A DNA stretch of 64,000 nt from Lachnospiraceae bacterium YSD2013 (lineage in GTDB: Bacteria; Bacillota; Clostridia; Lachnospirales; Lachnospiraceae): contig FMTX01000006.1 of assembly GCA_900100895.1 (NCBI GenBank), positions 1 through 64,000 on the forward strand, read 5' to 3'. Below are positions 53,628 to 62,707 of the stretch, piece after piece (position 1 is the stretch's first letter; every line of letters starts with the position of its first letter). A program made the translations under genes and the position numbers. Under the pieces are notes generated by a model that ran no database searches, was not told where the DNA came from, and saw only the letters and a list, made by a program, of their open reading frames with translations.

Positions 53628-54924
53628 ACAAGATGAAAGAGAATCCCTGATCTCTGAAATGTCGGAGAGATTCCTAAACGGTGTATTTAAAGAGAACCCT
53701 ACCTTTGTTCTTTTGCTGGGTATGTGTCCCACACTTGCGGTTACCACAAGCGCCAAGAACGGTCTTGGCATGGGTATCACGACACTGGTGGTTCTTGCCC
53801 TTAGTAACCTGTTTATATCGTTACTCAGAAAAGTCATTCCCGACAAGATCAGAATACCCGCATTTATCGTAATCATCGCATCATTCGTTACGATGGTGGA
53901 ATTGCTTTTGAATGCATATCTGCCGGGACTTTACAAGGCGCTCGGACTTTACATTCCGCTTATAGTGGTTAACTGTATCATCCTTGGTCGTGCCGAGGCA
54001 TATGCTTATTCGCATTCGCCGTTACTGTCGCTGTTTGATGGCCTCGGAATGGGCACAGGATTTACATTCGCGCTTACAATTATCGGTGCATTACGTGAGT
54101 TTCTCGGCGCGGGAACATTATTCGGTGCCAGTGTTATGCCTAAGGGCTATGTTCCCGTAAGCATATTCATCATGGCGCCCGGTGCGTTCTTTGTACTGGC
54201 ATTGCTAACAGCTATCCAGAATAAGGTCAAAGAAATCGGTGAGAAACACGGCAAGGACATGTCCAAGATTCAGTCCGGCTGCGGTCAGGATTGCTTAAAC
54301 TGTAACCTTGAATGCGCTACTCCCGAGGTTAAAGCGGCTGCTCTTAAGAAAGAGGAGATTAGCGAGACTAAGGAGTCTTCCGAACCGGTAAGCGAAGAGC
54401 CTGAGACCAAGGAAGAAAAGCCTAAAAAGGAAAAGAAAGAATCCAAGAATAAATTGATAGGTTTCGGCAAGAAAGCCGACAAGCCGGCCAAAGAAGAAAA
54501 ATCTGCCAAAGAAGAAAAATCCAAGGCAAAGGAAGAAAAAAAATCATCCGAACCTGTCAAGGATAAGCCTAAGAAAGAAGATAAAAAGCCCAAAGCAGAA
54601 GAGGTCGAGAAAGCTGATTCTGAAGCACCTGTAGCAGAGGAACCCAAGGTTGAAACTCCCGAAGTAAAGATCGAGGAGCCTGTTGCTTCAGAGCCTGTCA
54701 AGGAAGAAGTTAAGTCAGAACCTGCTGCAGAAGAAAAAACTGAGGCGGCTGTCGCTTCCGATGATGACGAGCTTGAATTCCTGGATTTCTCGGATCTTAA
54801 GAAAGCCGTCAAAGCAGGCGGTAAAGATACCAGAAAGCCCGTACGCAAGAAAGCATCTCTCGAAAAAGCCAAAGCTATGCTTGAAAAGGCCGAAGAATCA
54901 GTGAAGGAGGAGCAAAATGATTAA
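53617..54924 (+). CDS. rnfE: Rnf complex subunit E with a long charged C-terminal tail
   Basis: About 435 aa from ATG 53617 (GGAGGTGAGG upstream). The first 210 aa are the usual RnfE membrane protein (LLGMCPTLAVTTSAKNGLGMG, and FGASVMPKGYVPVSIFIMAPG). The remaining ~225 aa form a Lys/Glu-rich, disordered-looking tail, preceded by a cysteine group (CGQDCLNCNLEC). Standard RnfE ends after the membrane part. The tail is in frame with a normal gene order on both sides. Its role is unknown. Confidence 0.93.
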   Translation: MNHEQDERESLISEMSERFLNGVFKENPTFVLLLGMCPTLAVTTSAKNGLGMGITTLVVLALSNLFISLLRKVIPDKIRIPAFIVIIASFVTMVELLLNAYLPGLYKALGLYIPLIVVNCIILGRAEAYAYSHSPLLSLFDGLGMGTGFTFALTIIGALREFLGAGTLFGASVMPKGYVPVSIFIMAPGAFFVLALLTAIQNKVKEIGEKHGKDMSKIQSGCGQDCLNCNLECATPEVKAAALKKEEISETKESSEPVSEEPETKEEKPKKEKKESKNKLIGFGKKADKPAKEEKSAKEEKSKAKEEKKSSEPVKDKPKKEDKKPKAEEVEKADSEAPVAEEPKVETPEVKIEEPVASEPVKEEVKSEPAAEEKTEAAVASDDDELEFLDFSDLKKAVKAGGKDTRKPVRKKASLEKAKAMLEKAEESVKEEQND

Positions 54925-55495
54925 GAATCTGATAGTGTTATCGCTTGGTTCTGCATTAATCAATAACGTTGTGCTCAGCCAGTTCTTAGGTCTTTGTCCC
55001 TTCCTTGGTGTATCCAAGAAGGTTAAGACAGCCCTCGGTATGGGTGGTGCGGTTATATTCGTTATAACGCTTGCCAGCATAGTAACAGGTCTTATCTATA
55101 AGGGTCTTTTGGTGACCTTTGACCTGACCTACCTTAAGACAATAGTATTTATACTTGTAATTGCTGCACTTGTACAGTTCGTAGAGATGTTCTTAAAGCG
55201 ATTTGTACCGTCTCTATACAGTGCACTGGGCGTTTATTTACCGCTCATTACCACCAACTGTGCGGTTCTCGGTATTGCAATTACCAACGTTCAGAAAGAC
55301 TATTCTATTCTCGAAGGTACCGTTAACGGATTTGCTACTGCAGTCGGATTTACGATTGCAATTGTTATCCTTGCAGGTATCCGCGAGAAAATGCAGTACA
55401 ATGATATTCCCAAAGCCTTCAGAGGCATGCCCATAGTACTTGTTTCGGCAGGACTTATGGCTATTGCTTTCTGCGGTTTTGCTGGACTCTTGTAG
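54917..55495 (+). CDS. rnfA: Rnf complex subunit A
   Basis: 192 aa, six membrane helices. LGSALINNVVLSQFLGLCPFLGVS and LGVYLPLITTNCAVLGI are family marks; the paired half-channel cysteines with RnfE hold an FeS cluster in known structures. It overlaps rnfE by 8 bases. Confidence 0.96.
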   Translation: MIKNLIVLSLGSALINNVVLSQFLGLCPFLGVSKKVKTALGMGGAVIFVITLASIVTGLIYKGLLVTFDLTYLKTIVFILVIAALVQFVEMFLKRFVPSLYSALGVYLPLITTNCAVLGIAITNVQKDYSILEGTVNGFATAVGFTIAIVILAGIREKMQYNDIPKAFRGMPIVLVSAGLMAIAFCGFAGLL

Positions 55496-55505
55496 GAGGT
55501 GCAAC

Positions 55506-56306
55506 GTGAATTTTTCAGCGATTTTAACACCTTTGATTGTAATGCTAGGACTTGGCCTCTTCGTAGGCGTATTCTTAGGAATTGCCGGCATTGCGTTTAA
55601 GGTTAAGGTAGATGAAAAAGAAGAAGCGGTTTTAAAGGCACTTCCAGGCAATAACTGCGGCGGCTGCGGATTCCCGGGCTGCGCGGGTCTTGCTCATGCG
55701 ATTGCACAGGGCGAGGCTCCGGTTAATCAGTGTCCCGTAGGCGGTGAGCCCGTTGCGGATGCAATAGCGGCCATCATGGGCACCACGGCCGAGAAGACCG
55801 AGAAAATGGTTGCTTTTGTTGCATGTAAAGCACATTGTGACGATATGACCATGGACTACGATTACTACGGAGTTGAAGACTGCCGTATGTTAAGCTTTGT
55901 GCCTAACGGCGGTCCTAAGTCATGTAATGACGGATGCCTGGGCTTCGGCACCTGTGTGAAGACCTGTCCTTTTGACGCTATCCACGTAGTGGACGGTGTT
56001 GCCGTTGTAGACAGAGACAAGTGTAAGGCTTGCGGTAAGTGTATCGAAGTATGCCCCAAGCATCTTATTTCCCTTGTACCGTATAGCGCTCAGTATTTGG
56101 TGGCTTGTTCTTCACAGCAGAAAGGACCTGTTACCATGAAACAATGTAAGGTCGGATGTATCGGTTGCGGGATTTGTGCGAAGAACTGCCCGCTTGAAGC
56201 GGTTAAAGTCGAGAACTTCAATGCCACCATAGATTTTTCCGTATGTAAGAACTGTGGTACATGCGCAGAGAAATGCCCGAGAAAGACCATTGTTAAACAA
56301 TACTAG
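55506..56306 (+). CDS. rnfB: Rnf complex subunit B
   Basis: About 266 aa from GTG 55506 with TAGGAGGTG upstream. It receives electrons from ferredoxin. An N-terminal membrane helix, the CGGCGFPGCAGLAHAIA cluster region, then clusters with CGFGTCVKTCPF-like GFGTCVKTCP, CKACGKCIEVCPK, CIGCGICAKNCP and CKNCGTCAEKCP. It completes the C-D-G-E-A-B order. Confidence 0.96.
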   Translation: MNFSAILTPLIVMLGLGLFVGVFLGIAGIAFKVKVDEKEEAVLKALPGNNCGGCGFPGCAGLAHAIAQGEAPVNQCPVGGEPVADAIAAIMGTTAEKTEKMVAFVACKAHCDDMTMDYDYYGVEDCRMLSFVPNGGPKSCNDGCLGFGTCVKTCPFDAIHVVDGVAVVDRDKCKACGKCIEVCPKHLISLVPYSAQYLVACSSQQKGPVTMKQCKVGCIGCGICAKNCPLEAVKVENFNATIDFSVCKNCGTCAEKCPRKTIVKQY

Positions 56307-56310
56307 TATG

Positions 56311-56336
56311 GAATAAGCCCTCACGGGGGCTTATTC
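56311..56336 (+). terminator. Terminator after the rnf operon
   Basis: GAATAAGCCC (56311-56320) and GGGCTTATTC (56327-56336); the following T run is weak. Confidence 0.65.
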
Positions 56337-56360
56337 GCTTTAAAGATAGGAACTGTGATT

Positions 56361-57479
56361 ATGAAGCTTAACGATTACGATGAGGGAACCGGTGGAAGAT
56401 TTGCATCCGGAGCGGCTGCTTTGGCCGTTTTACTTATTGTGTCCGTAATTATCATAGTTCTTGTGGCCAATAAAGATTATTTGAAACGCAAATTCGGTTC
56501 CGACAGCTCGTCGGTTACGACTTCGGTTTCCGAAACTTCGGCGCAGGCTTCATCAAGTACCGGAGCAAGTAATTCTGAAGTATTCGTGTCTGATTTAAGC
56601 TTTTATAAGGATTACGAAGACAGATCGTCGTCATCTGCAAGCGATTCAAGTGCTTCTGATACAAGCGCGACAACGTCAACAACCGCCTCTGCACCCGAAC
56701 TTACCGAAGAGAACGACGGCAAGCATACGCTTATAACCAATCTCGACGGCACTACCGAGTGGGCTGTTATCAGTCCTCATATTCCCAAGTGTGAATACGA
56801 TTACACCAATCTCTTTGACCAGAACGGCAGACTTAAGTATTTTGAAAACGACAAATGCACGAGTTATTTCGGAATCGATGTAAGTAAAGACAATAACTAC
56901 ATCGACTACAACAAGGTCAAAAAAGACGGAGTTTCTTTTGTCATGATAAGGCTGGGGGCAAGAGGATATCAGACCGGTCAGCTGTCGATTGATGATTACT
57001 TCAGAGACAACATTAAGCGTGCTACCGACGCAGGGCTTGACGTAGGCGTATATTTTATGTCGCAGGCAGTTACGGAAGATGAGGCAAGACAGGAAGCGCA
57101 GTGTGTAATTGATAATTTGCTGGGCTATTCAATATCCTATCCGGTGGCACTTGTTATGCAGCCTGTTAAGAACGATACCGCCAGAAGCGACGCACTCTCC
57201 AAGAAAGACAGAACTACCGTAATAAGAGCATTTCTCAAGGCCATTAAGGACAAAGGCTACGTGCCGATAGTATACGGCGACAAGCGCTGGTTGTTCCAGG
57301 ATATAGACCTTTCCAAAATAGTGGGAGATTTTGATATCTGGCTTTCCCAGACAGGCGTCGACTATCCCGATTACCCTTACAAATACGCCATGTGGCAGTA
57401 TAATTTTAAGGGCTCCGTGGACGGAGTTTCGGGAGATGTGAACTTCAACATAAGCTTCGTGGATTACGCGCTCAAGTAA
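56361..57479 (+). CDS. GH25 lysozyme-like surface protein, catalytic acids apparently lost
   Basis: About 372 aa from ATG 56361. One membrane helix near the N-terminus (ALAVLLIVSVIIIVLVANKD), a Ser/Thr-rich linker (about residues 50-120), then a GH25 domain (FGIDVSKDNNYIDY, VSFVMIRLGARGY, GLDVGVYFMSQAVTEDEA, ending AMWQYNF and DVNFN). At the position where GH25 lysozymes have the catalytic D.E (YPV..D.E), this reads YPVALVMQ, with V265 and Q267. It may bind rather than cut peptidoglycan. A single gene after rnf. Confidence 0.85.
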   Translation: MKLNDYDEGTGGRFASGAAALAVLLIVSVIIIVLVANKDYLKRKFGSDSSSVTTSVSETSAQASSSTGASNSEVFVSDLSFYKDYEDRSSSSASDSSASDTSATTSTTASAPELTEENDGKHTLITNLDGTTEWAVISPHIPKCEYDYTNLFDQNGRLKYFENDKCTSYFGIDVSKDNNYIDYNKVKKDGVSFVMIRLGARGYQTGQLSIDDYFRDNIKRATDAGLDVGVYFMSQAVTEDEARQEAQCVIDNLLGYSISYPVALVMQPVKNDTARSDALSKKDRTTVIRAFLKAIKDKGYVPIVYGDKRWLFQDIDLSKIVGDFDIWLSQTGVDYPDYPYKYAMWQYNFKGSVDGVSGDVNFNISFVDYALK

Positions 57480-57482
57480 CGC

Positions 57483-58268
57483 TTATGCCTTAAGATTCAT
57501 AATTGTATCGGAAATCTTTACACGACTGTAGATTTCCGCATATTCTTTGTTGGTGCAGTCGTCGATATAGTTCTGCATGAAGGATTTTTTGAAACCGTTT
57601 TTTATAAGAATGTCAGCCGCCTTGTTATATGCAACGGCGGCTTCTTTTTCGCTTGAATACTTGCCGATTACATAGTTGGAGCGTACATGTATGGTGGCTT
57701 TGTAAATCTTTTTCATTTTCTTTTCGATAACGGTAACGCCGTGATAGCGGTTTACCACCTTAAGATTCTCACGTCTGAAATCGAGAGAATCTGAATTCAC
57801 AAATATATAATCCCTTCCCTCAACGGCAAAACTCATAATTCCGTAACGTTCTTTAATCGAAGTCTGCATACCGAACTCCGACACGAAATAATGATTACCC
57901 CTGCACATAATCTTATGCTGGGAAAAGAAAAACAAATCGTCAATATCAAACTTCAATTCTTCAAAAGGAGAGTAGAAGTAAGAAAAATCACGCTTTCTGA
58001 TGTAGATGGGATTGGAAAAATAAAGACCGTTGTCCCTTAAATTAATTAAAGACACGTATTTGTCGTAATTGATCGGATAGTCTTCGTGATAGTTGTAGCA
58101 GGAGTGCTTGGTATCGGTAAAAATTTCTTTAGCAAGGGAATAAGCCGCGGATGCCTGGATTTCCGAATCATAGCTTCCGAGACTGATGTGCTTTTGATTG
58201 ATTGTAAGAGAAGCACGGTAGTTTTTATCGCCGTTTTTCTTGGTATCGACATAGACTCCGGGTAACAT
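57483..58268 (-). CDS. AP2-domain protein with HNH-like middle region
   Basis: 261 aa. AP2/ERF-type DNA-binding folds at both ends: GVYVDTKKNGDKNYRASLTI...LGSYDSEIQASAAYSLA and YHGVTVIEKKMKKIYKATIH...GKYSSEKEAAVAYNKAA. The middle (about residues 85-170) ends VNSDSLDFRRENLKVVNRY, the D.RR.NL motif of HNH homing endonucleases of the AP2-HNH type, but the usual DH.NG histidine is missing. It may be a domesticated regulator rather than a nuclease. SD GGAGG precedes the ATG at 58268. It ends 3 bases from the convergent GH25 gene, with no terminator visible between them. Confidence 0.7.
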   Translation of the reverse strand: MLPGVYVDTKKNGDKNYRASLTINQKHISLGSYDSEIQASAAYSLAKEIFTDTKHSCYNYHEDYPINYDKYVSLINLRDNGLYFSNPIYIRKRDFSYFYSPFEELKFDIDDLFFFSQHKIMCRGNHYFVSEFGMQTSIKERYGIMSFAVEGRDYIFVNSDSLDFRRENLKVVNRYHGVTVIEKKMKKIYKATIHVRSNYVIGKYSSEKEAAVAYNKAADILIKNGFKKSFMQNYIDDCTNKEYAEIYSRVKISDTIMNLKA

Positions 58269-58356
58269 TCTGTAACCTCCGATAACTAAATTATCTCATA
58301 GTTTGCATACTTTTTAAAGCATATGAATATATATTAAAAAATTATAAACAAAACTA

Positions 58357-58385
58357 TTGATTATTGAATTAAGTTGGAATAAAAT
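58357..58385 (+). promoter_or_regulatory. Candidate promoter of the 58.4-kb gene pair
   Basis: TTGATT (58357-58362), 17-base spacer, TAAAAT (58380-58385); gene starts 42 bases later. Confidence 0.5.
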
Positions 58386-58427
58386 TGTTTTAACGTTTTA
58401 ACTTAGTAAAGCAACAAAGGGCGGGTT

Positions 58428-58787
58428 ATGAGTTACAAAAGTTTAATAGGCAAAGAAGAAGACAGAGACGTTTTGAAGAGTGAAGATGATTCTGCGGATA
58501 AGTATGGAATTATCGGTCTTTCAAAGCGCCATCTTTTTTTTCGCAAATTCTTCAAGACTTATTACATCGCTTATGAGGATTTAAATGCGGTTTTCAGACG
58601 CGTTTACATGGTAAGCGGTCGTAAGGGTTCTATTCCGGCAGAATCGTTGGTTCTTGTATCATACGGTACCGAGGTTGCGAATATCGGAGTATCCGGCACT
58701 AAGTCCGCCAAAGAAATCCTCGAGAAAATAAAAGAAAAGGCTCCCCACATCGACACAATGTACAAAGGGGAATCGGAAGCAAAATGA
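58428..58787 (+). CDS. Unrecognised small protein
   Basis: 119 aa, no signal peptide or membrane helix. Mixed alpha/beta character (KYGIIGLSKRHLFFRKFFKT, VLVSYGTEVANIGVSG) might fit a PH-like beta fold, but this is weak. The next gene overlaps its stop (ATGA), so they are coupled. A GGGCGGG sequence precedes the ATG. Confidence 0.6.
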   Translation: MSYKSLIGKEEDRDVLKSEDDSADKYGIIGLSKRHLFFRKFFKTYYIAYEDLNAVFRRVYMVSGRKGSIPAESLVLVSYGTEVANIGVSGTKSAKEILEKIKEKAPHIDTMYKGESEAK

Positions 58788-59272
58788 CCAGGGAAGAGAA
58801 GCTTGAGAGCGTGCTTAATGCATTCACACGCTACTATACGATACGTAAAGACGGCGTAACGCCGCCGTTTGCGGCTGAAGCCGATTTTATATCACACAAT
58901 GAACAGTATATCTTGGTTAAATCCGCCAAGATTTCCGAAATGGATTCCAACGAATATGTTTTTTTCGCATCGGAAGAAGACTTAACCCTTGAAAAGCTTA
59001 CAGAGCTTGACAAGACAGCGTGGGAGACAGGTCTTTCAAGAGTGGTTCCGAAGTCGGGACATCGCAATTCCGACGTCACACTCATAATTATTGCGGATAA
59101 GATTGAAGAAGACGCTTTTAAGCAGATTAAGAAGTTTAAACATTCCAAATCATATTTATTTACCATCCACGGATGGAGCAATTACAAATTGATTGCTATT
59201 GATCTTTCAAACGGTAAAACTGCCTACAACCGCCACGGCAGAGACTTAAAGAAGATCATTAACAATAAATAG
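58784..59272 (+). CDS. Unrecognised protein, coupled to its upstream neighbour
   Basis: 162 aa. No domain recognised. It has a charged alpha/beta pattern with SDVTLIIIADKIEEDAFKQI and LFTIHGWSNYKLIAIDLSNGK. It starts at the ATGA overlap with the 119-aa gene, so the two probably act together. cstA follows 65 bases later. Confidence 0.6.
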   Translation: MTREEKLESVLNAFTRYYTIRKDGVTPPFAAEADFISHNEQYILVKSAKISEMDSNEYVFFASEEDLTLEKLTELDKTAWETGLSRVVPKSGHRNSDVTLIIIADKIEEDAFKQIKKFKHSKSYLFTIHGWSNYKLIAIDLSNGKTAYNRHGRDLKKIINNK

Positions 59273-59289
59273 GTACATGGGACAATATC

Positions 59290-59329
59290 CCTTTTACCAC
59301 GGCATTATCAATACTCTTACAGTAAAAGG
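59290..59329 (+). promoter_or_regulatory. Inverted repeat in the cstA leader covering part of the ribosome binding site
   Basis: CCTTTTAC (59290-59297) pairs with GTAAAAGG (59322-59329), and the right arm contains the start of AAAGGAGA before the cstA ATG. Could sequester the ribosome binding site. Confidence 0.35.
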
Positions 59330-59337
59330 AGACAGAA

Positions 59338-61068
59338 ATGACTGCATTATTAATTGTTCTTGCGGCAATTGTTTTGCTGGTAATCGGCTATGTAACATAT
59401 GGTTCATGGCTTGCAAAACAGTGGGGCATCGACCCCAACAAAAAGACACCTGCATATGAAAAAGAAGACGGTGTTGACTACGTGGCAGCTAAGCCCGCAG
59501 TATTAATGGGTCACCATTTTTCATCCATAGCAGGCGCAGGCCCCATCAACGGACCTATTCAGGCTTCCGTATTCGGTTGGGTTCCGGTTTTCCTTTGGTG
59601 TGTTATCGGTGGTATTTTCTTTGGCGGTCTTCAGGACTTTGGTTCGCTTTTCGCATCCATTCGTCATGACGGAAAATCAGTTGGTGAGATTATCAAGGAT
59701 TCCATGGGATCCAAGGCTAAGAAGCTCTTTATCGTGTTTGCTTTGCTGGTACTCATCCTTGTTATCGCATCTTTCGTTAACGTCGTAGCAGCTACTTTTG
59801 CTACAGCTACAGATGCTCCCAAGACATTTGGCTTTGTTACCGGTCCTACAGGCACACAGACTACTGCAATGATTTCCCTGTTATTCATCGTTCTTGCAAT
59901 TATCTACGGTGTACTTACCAACAAGTGCGGCGTGAAGACTTTACCCGCTACCATCATCGGTATCGCAGGCATCGTTATCGCTGTTGTTGTAGGTCTTAAC
60001 TGCGGTTTCGCTATGACCCGTACCGCATGGATCATCGTTATCGGTATTTATATCGCTGTTGCATCTTTGATTCCCGTATGGATCATGCTTCAGCCCAGAG
60101 ATTACCTCTCCAGCTTCCTTCTTTATGCAATGATGATCGTTGCTGTTGTAGGCATTATCGTTTGCGCAATTACAGGCAATGCCAAGTTCGAAATTCCCGC
60201 TTTCACAGGCTGGTCCAACGGACTCGGTAACCTTTTCCCCGCATTGTTCATCACTGTTGCATGTGGTGCTTGCTCCGGTTTCCATTCACTTATTTCAACC
60301 GGTACTTCCAGTAAGCAGCTTGACAACGAGAAGAACGCCAAGGCTATCGGCTACGGCTCAATGCTTATCGAATCCGCACTCGGCATCATCGCCCTCATTG
60401 CGGTTGGTATGATTTTCAGTAAGTATCAGGCCAAGGAACTCGGCACATCACCTGCCAACTATTTCGCAGCAGGTATTGCTACAATGTTCTCTACATCTGA
60501 TGCCACAAGCGTTTATAAGACAATCTACGCATTACTTACACTTGCTGTATCAGTATTCGCTCTTACCAGCCTTGATACAGGTACAAGACTTTCACGTTTC
60601 ATGTTCTCCGAGCTCTTCCTTAAGGATGAGGAGAACACATGGAAAGACGCAAAGGGTATCAGAAAAGTTCTTGCACATCCCTTATTCGGTACAACCCTCA
60701 TGGTTGTTATCGGTTGCGTACTCGGCGGCTTGAGCCTTTCCCAGATTTGGGGACTCTTCGGTGCTGCCAACCAGCTCCTTGCAGGTATCGCTCTTATGGC
60801 AGTAGCTGCATGGCTCGGTGAAGTAGGCAAGAACAACAAGATGTTCTTTATCCCCATGATTTTCATGCTTGCAGCAACACTTACATTCCTTGCCATGAAG
60901 GTTGTAAGCATTGTTAAGCTTATCGCAGGTCTCGTACCCGATAAGGCTGCAGCTTGGGGCGACTGGTTCCAGCTTGTATTCGCAGCTGCAATGTTCGTAC
61001 TTGCAATCATCTTGATTGTACAGGGCGTTAAGACATTCTCTGCACAGGCTAAGGCTAAAAAGAACTAA
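59338..61068 (+). CDS. cstA: Carbon starvation protein CstA-type transporter
   Basis: 576 aa, about 15-16 membrane helices, shorter than E. coli CstA (701 aa). The opening MTALLIVLAAIVLLVIGYVTYG and AKPAVLMGHHFSSIAGAGPI are diagnostic. FGGLQDFGSLFASIRHDGKSVGEI follows, then SGFHSLISTGTSSKQLDNE. Known members import pyruvate or peptides. Neighbours give no clue to which. It ends at a strong terminator. Confidence 0.95.
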   Translation: MTALLIVLAAIVLLVIGYVTYGSWLAKQWGIDPNKKTPAYEKEDGVDYVAAKPAVLMGHHFSSIAGAGPINGPIQASVFGWVPVFLWCVIGGIFFGGLQDFGSLFASIRHDGKSVGEIIKDSMGSKAKKLFIVFALLVLILVIASFVNVVAATFATATDAPKTFGFVTGPTGTQTTAMISLLFIVLAIIYGVLTNKCGVKTLPATIIGIAGIVIAVVVGLNCGFAMTRTAWIIVIGIYIAVASLIPVWIMLQPRDYLSSFLLYAMMIVAVVGIIVCAITGNAKFEIPAFTGWSNGLGNLFPALFITVACGACSGFHSLISTGTSSKQLDNEKNAKAIGYGSMLIESALGIIALIAVGMIFSKYQAKELGTSPANYFAAGIATMFSTSDATSVYKTIYALLTLAVSVFALTSLDTGTRLSRFMFSELFLKDEENTWKDAKGIRKVLAHPLFGTTLMVVIGCVLGGLSLSQIWGLFGAANQLLAGIALMAVAAWLGEVGKNNKMFFIPMIFMLAATLTFLAMKVVSIVKLIAGLVPDKAAAWGDWFQLVFAAAMFVLAIILIVQGVKTFSAQAKAKKN

Positions 61069-61087
61069 TAGTGATTTTGCACAAAGA

Positions 61088-61116
61088 AACCCTTCGGTTT
61101 ATCCGAAGGGTTTTTT
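61088..61116 (+). terminator. Terminator after cstA
   Basis: AACCCTTCGG (61088-61097) and CCGAAGGGTT (61103-61112), then TTTT. Confidence 0.9.
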
Positions 61117-61132
61117 GCTTTAATACTTGAAC

Positions 61133-61161
61133 TTGACAGAATTTTCGGTTACATTTATAGG
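61133..61161 (+). promoter_or_regulatory. Candidate promoter of thrC
   Basis: TTGACA (61133-61138), 17-base spacer, TATAGG (61156-61161). A TATAAT at 61168-61173 lacks a good -35 at the right distance. Confidence 0.55.
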
Positions 61162-61198
61162 AGCCAATATAATATACAAATCTACAGGAGAATCATTC

Positions 61199-62683
61199 AT
61201 GTTCTATACAAGTACCAGAGACAATTCCATTAAGCTTACTGCTTCGGAAGCTGTTTTAAAGGGACTTTCCGACGACGGCGGCCTTTTCGTGCCCAGTGAG
61301 ATTCCGCAGCTTACCAAATCACTTCGCGAGATTAGCGAAATGAGTTATCAGGAGACCGCATACACGGTCATGAAAGACTTTCTTTTTGACTATACAGAAG
61401 ATGAACTCAGAAACTGCATAGAGAGAGCATACGACTCTAAGTTCGATACTGAAGAAATCGCTCCCCTTGTAGAGGCTGAAGGCACATATTACCTTGAGTT
61501 ATTCCACGGTAAGACAATAGCGTTTAAGGACATGGCACTTTCCATCCTTCCTCACTTACTTACCACCGCAGCCCGTAAGAACAAATCGGACAAAGAAATC
61601 GTGATTCTTACCGCCACCAGCGGCGATACCGGTAAGGCTGCTCTTGCAGGATTTGCAGGCGTGCCCGGCACCAGAATCATTGTATTCTACCCCAAGGGAG
61701 GAGTTTCCAAGGTTCAGGAACTCCAGATGATTACCCAGAAGGAATCCAACACCAAGGTTATCGGCGTTAAAGGTAACTTCGACGACTGCCAGTCTAAGGT
61801 TAAGGAACTTTTCGGCGACGCAGAGCTTAAAGAGAAGATGGCTGAGGCCGGCTTCCAATTCTCAAGCGCCAACTCTATTAACATCGGCAGACTTGTGCCC
61901 CAGATTGCATATTATGTATATGCTTACGGCAAGCTTCTTAAGGAAGACCGCATTAAGGATGGCGAGAAGATTAACATCTGCGTTCCTACAGGTAACTTTG
62001 GTAACATCCTTGCCGCATTTTATGCCAAGAACATGGGACTTCCCGTTAACAAGCTTATCTGCGCATCCAATGACAACAAGGTGCTTTTCGACTTTTTTAA
62101 AGACGGCGTATACGACAAGAACAGAGAGTTTATCCTTACAGATTCTCCTTCAATGGATATACTTATTTCATCTAACCTCGAGAGACTCATTTATCTTTCC
62201 ACAGGTTGTGATTCCAATAAGAACAAAGAGCTTATGGAATCCCTTAAGACCAAGGGAATTTATGACATAAAGGATTCTTTTGCCAAGGTTAAGGACCAGT
62301 TTGTGGGCGAGTTCGCTGACTGGAACGATTGCAGCGGAAAGATTAAGTCACTTTACGAAGAGACCGGCTATGTAATCGATACACATACAGCAGTTGCAGC
62401 AGCATCTTACGACAAGTACGTTAAGGCTACCGGCGACTACACCAAGACCGTAATTGCTTCAACCGCAAGTCCTTTCAAGTTTGCACGTTCCGTCATGAAG
62501 GCAATTGACCCCGCATATGAGAAGGAAGACGATTTCAAACTCATTGATGTTCTTTCCAAGACCGCCAATGTAGAGATTCCGAATGCAATCAATGAAATAC
62601 GCACTTCACCCGTCGTACACGACACGGTATGCGAGATTGCAGACATGAAGAAGCTTGTAATGGAAAACATCGGAATAGAATAA
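61199..62683 (+). CDS. thrC: Threonine synthase
   Basis: About 494 aa from ATG 61199, placed by ACAGGAG 8 bases upstream. It converts O-phosphohomoserine to threonine with PLP. The N-terminal MFYTSTRDNSIKLTASEAV and the PLP lysine in TIAFKDMALSILP are clear. TATSGDTGKAALAGFAG is the phosphate-binding loop, and a later NFGNILAAFYAKNMG is conserved. Length fits the longer ThrC form. A response regulator gene follows 24 bases later. Confidence 0.96.
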   Translation: MFYTSTRDNSIKLTASEAVLKGLSDDGGLFVPSEIPQLTKSLREISEMSYQETAYTVMKDFLFDYTEDELRNCIERAYDSKFDTEEIAPLVEAEGTYYLELFHGKTIAFKDMALSILPHLLTTAARKNKSDKEIVILTATSGDTGKAALAGFAGVPGTRIIVFYPKGGVSKVQELQMITQKESNTKVIGVKGNFDDCQSKVKELFGDAELKEKMAEAGFQFSSANSINIGRLVPQIAYYVYAYGKLLKEDRIKDGEKINICVPTGNFGNILAAFYAKNMGLPVNKLICASNDNKVLFDFFKDGVYDKNREFILTDSPSMDILISSNLERLIYLSTGCDSNKNKELMESLKTKGIYDIKDSFAKVKDQFVGEFADWNDCSGKIKSLYEETGYVIDTHTAVAAASYDKYVKATGDYTKTVIASTASPFKFARSVMKAIDPAYEKEDDFKLIDVLSKTANVEIPNAINEIRTSPVVHDTVCEIADMKKLVMENIGIE

Positions 62684-62707
62684 AGAGAATCAGGGGATAC
62701 AACTATC

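Noticed and set aside
54285-54872. 195-aa serine-rich open frame on the - strand
   Set aside because: It is the reverse of the Lys/Glu-rich RnfE tail; low complexity makes long shadow frames likely.
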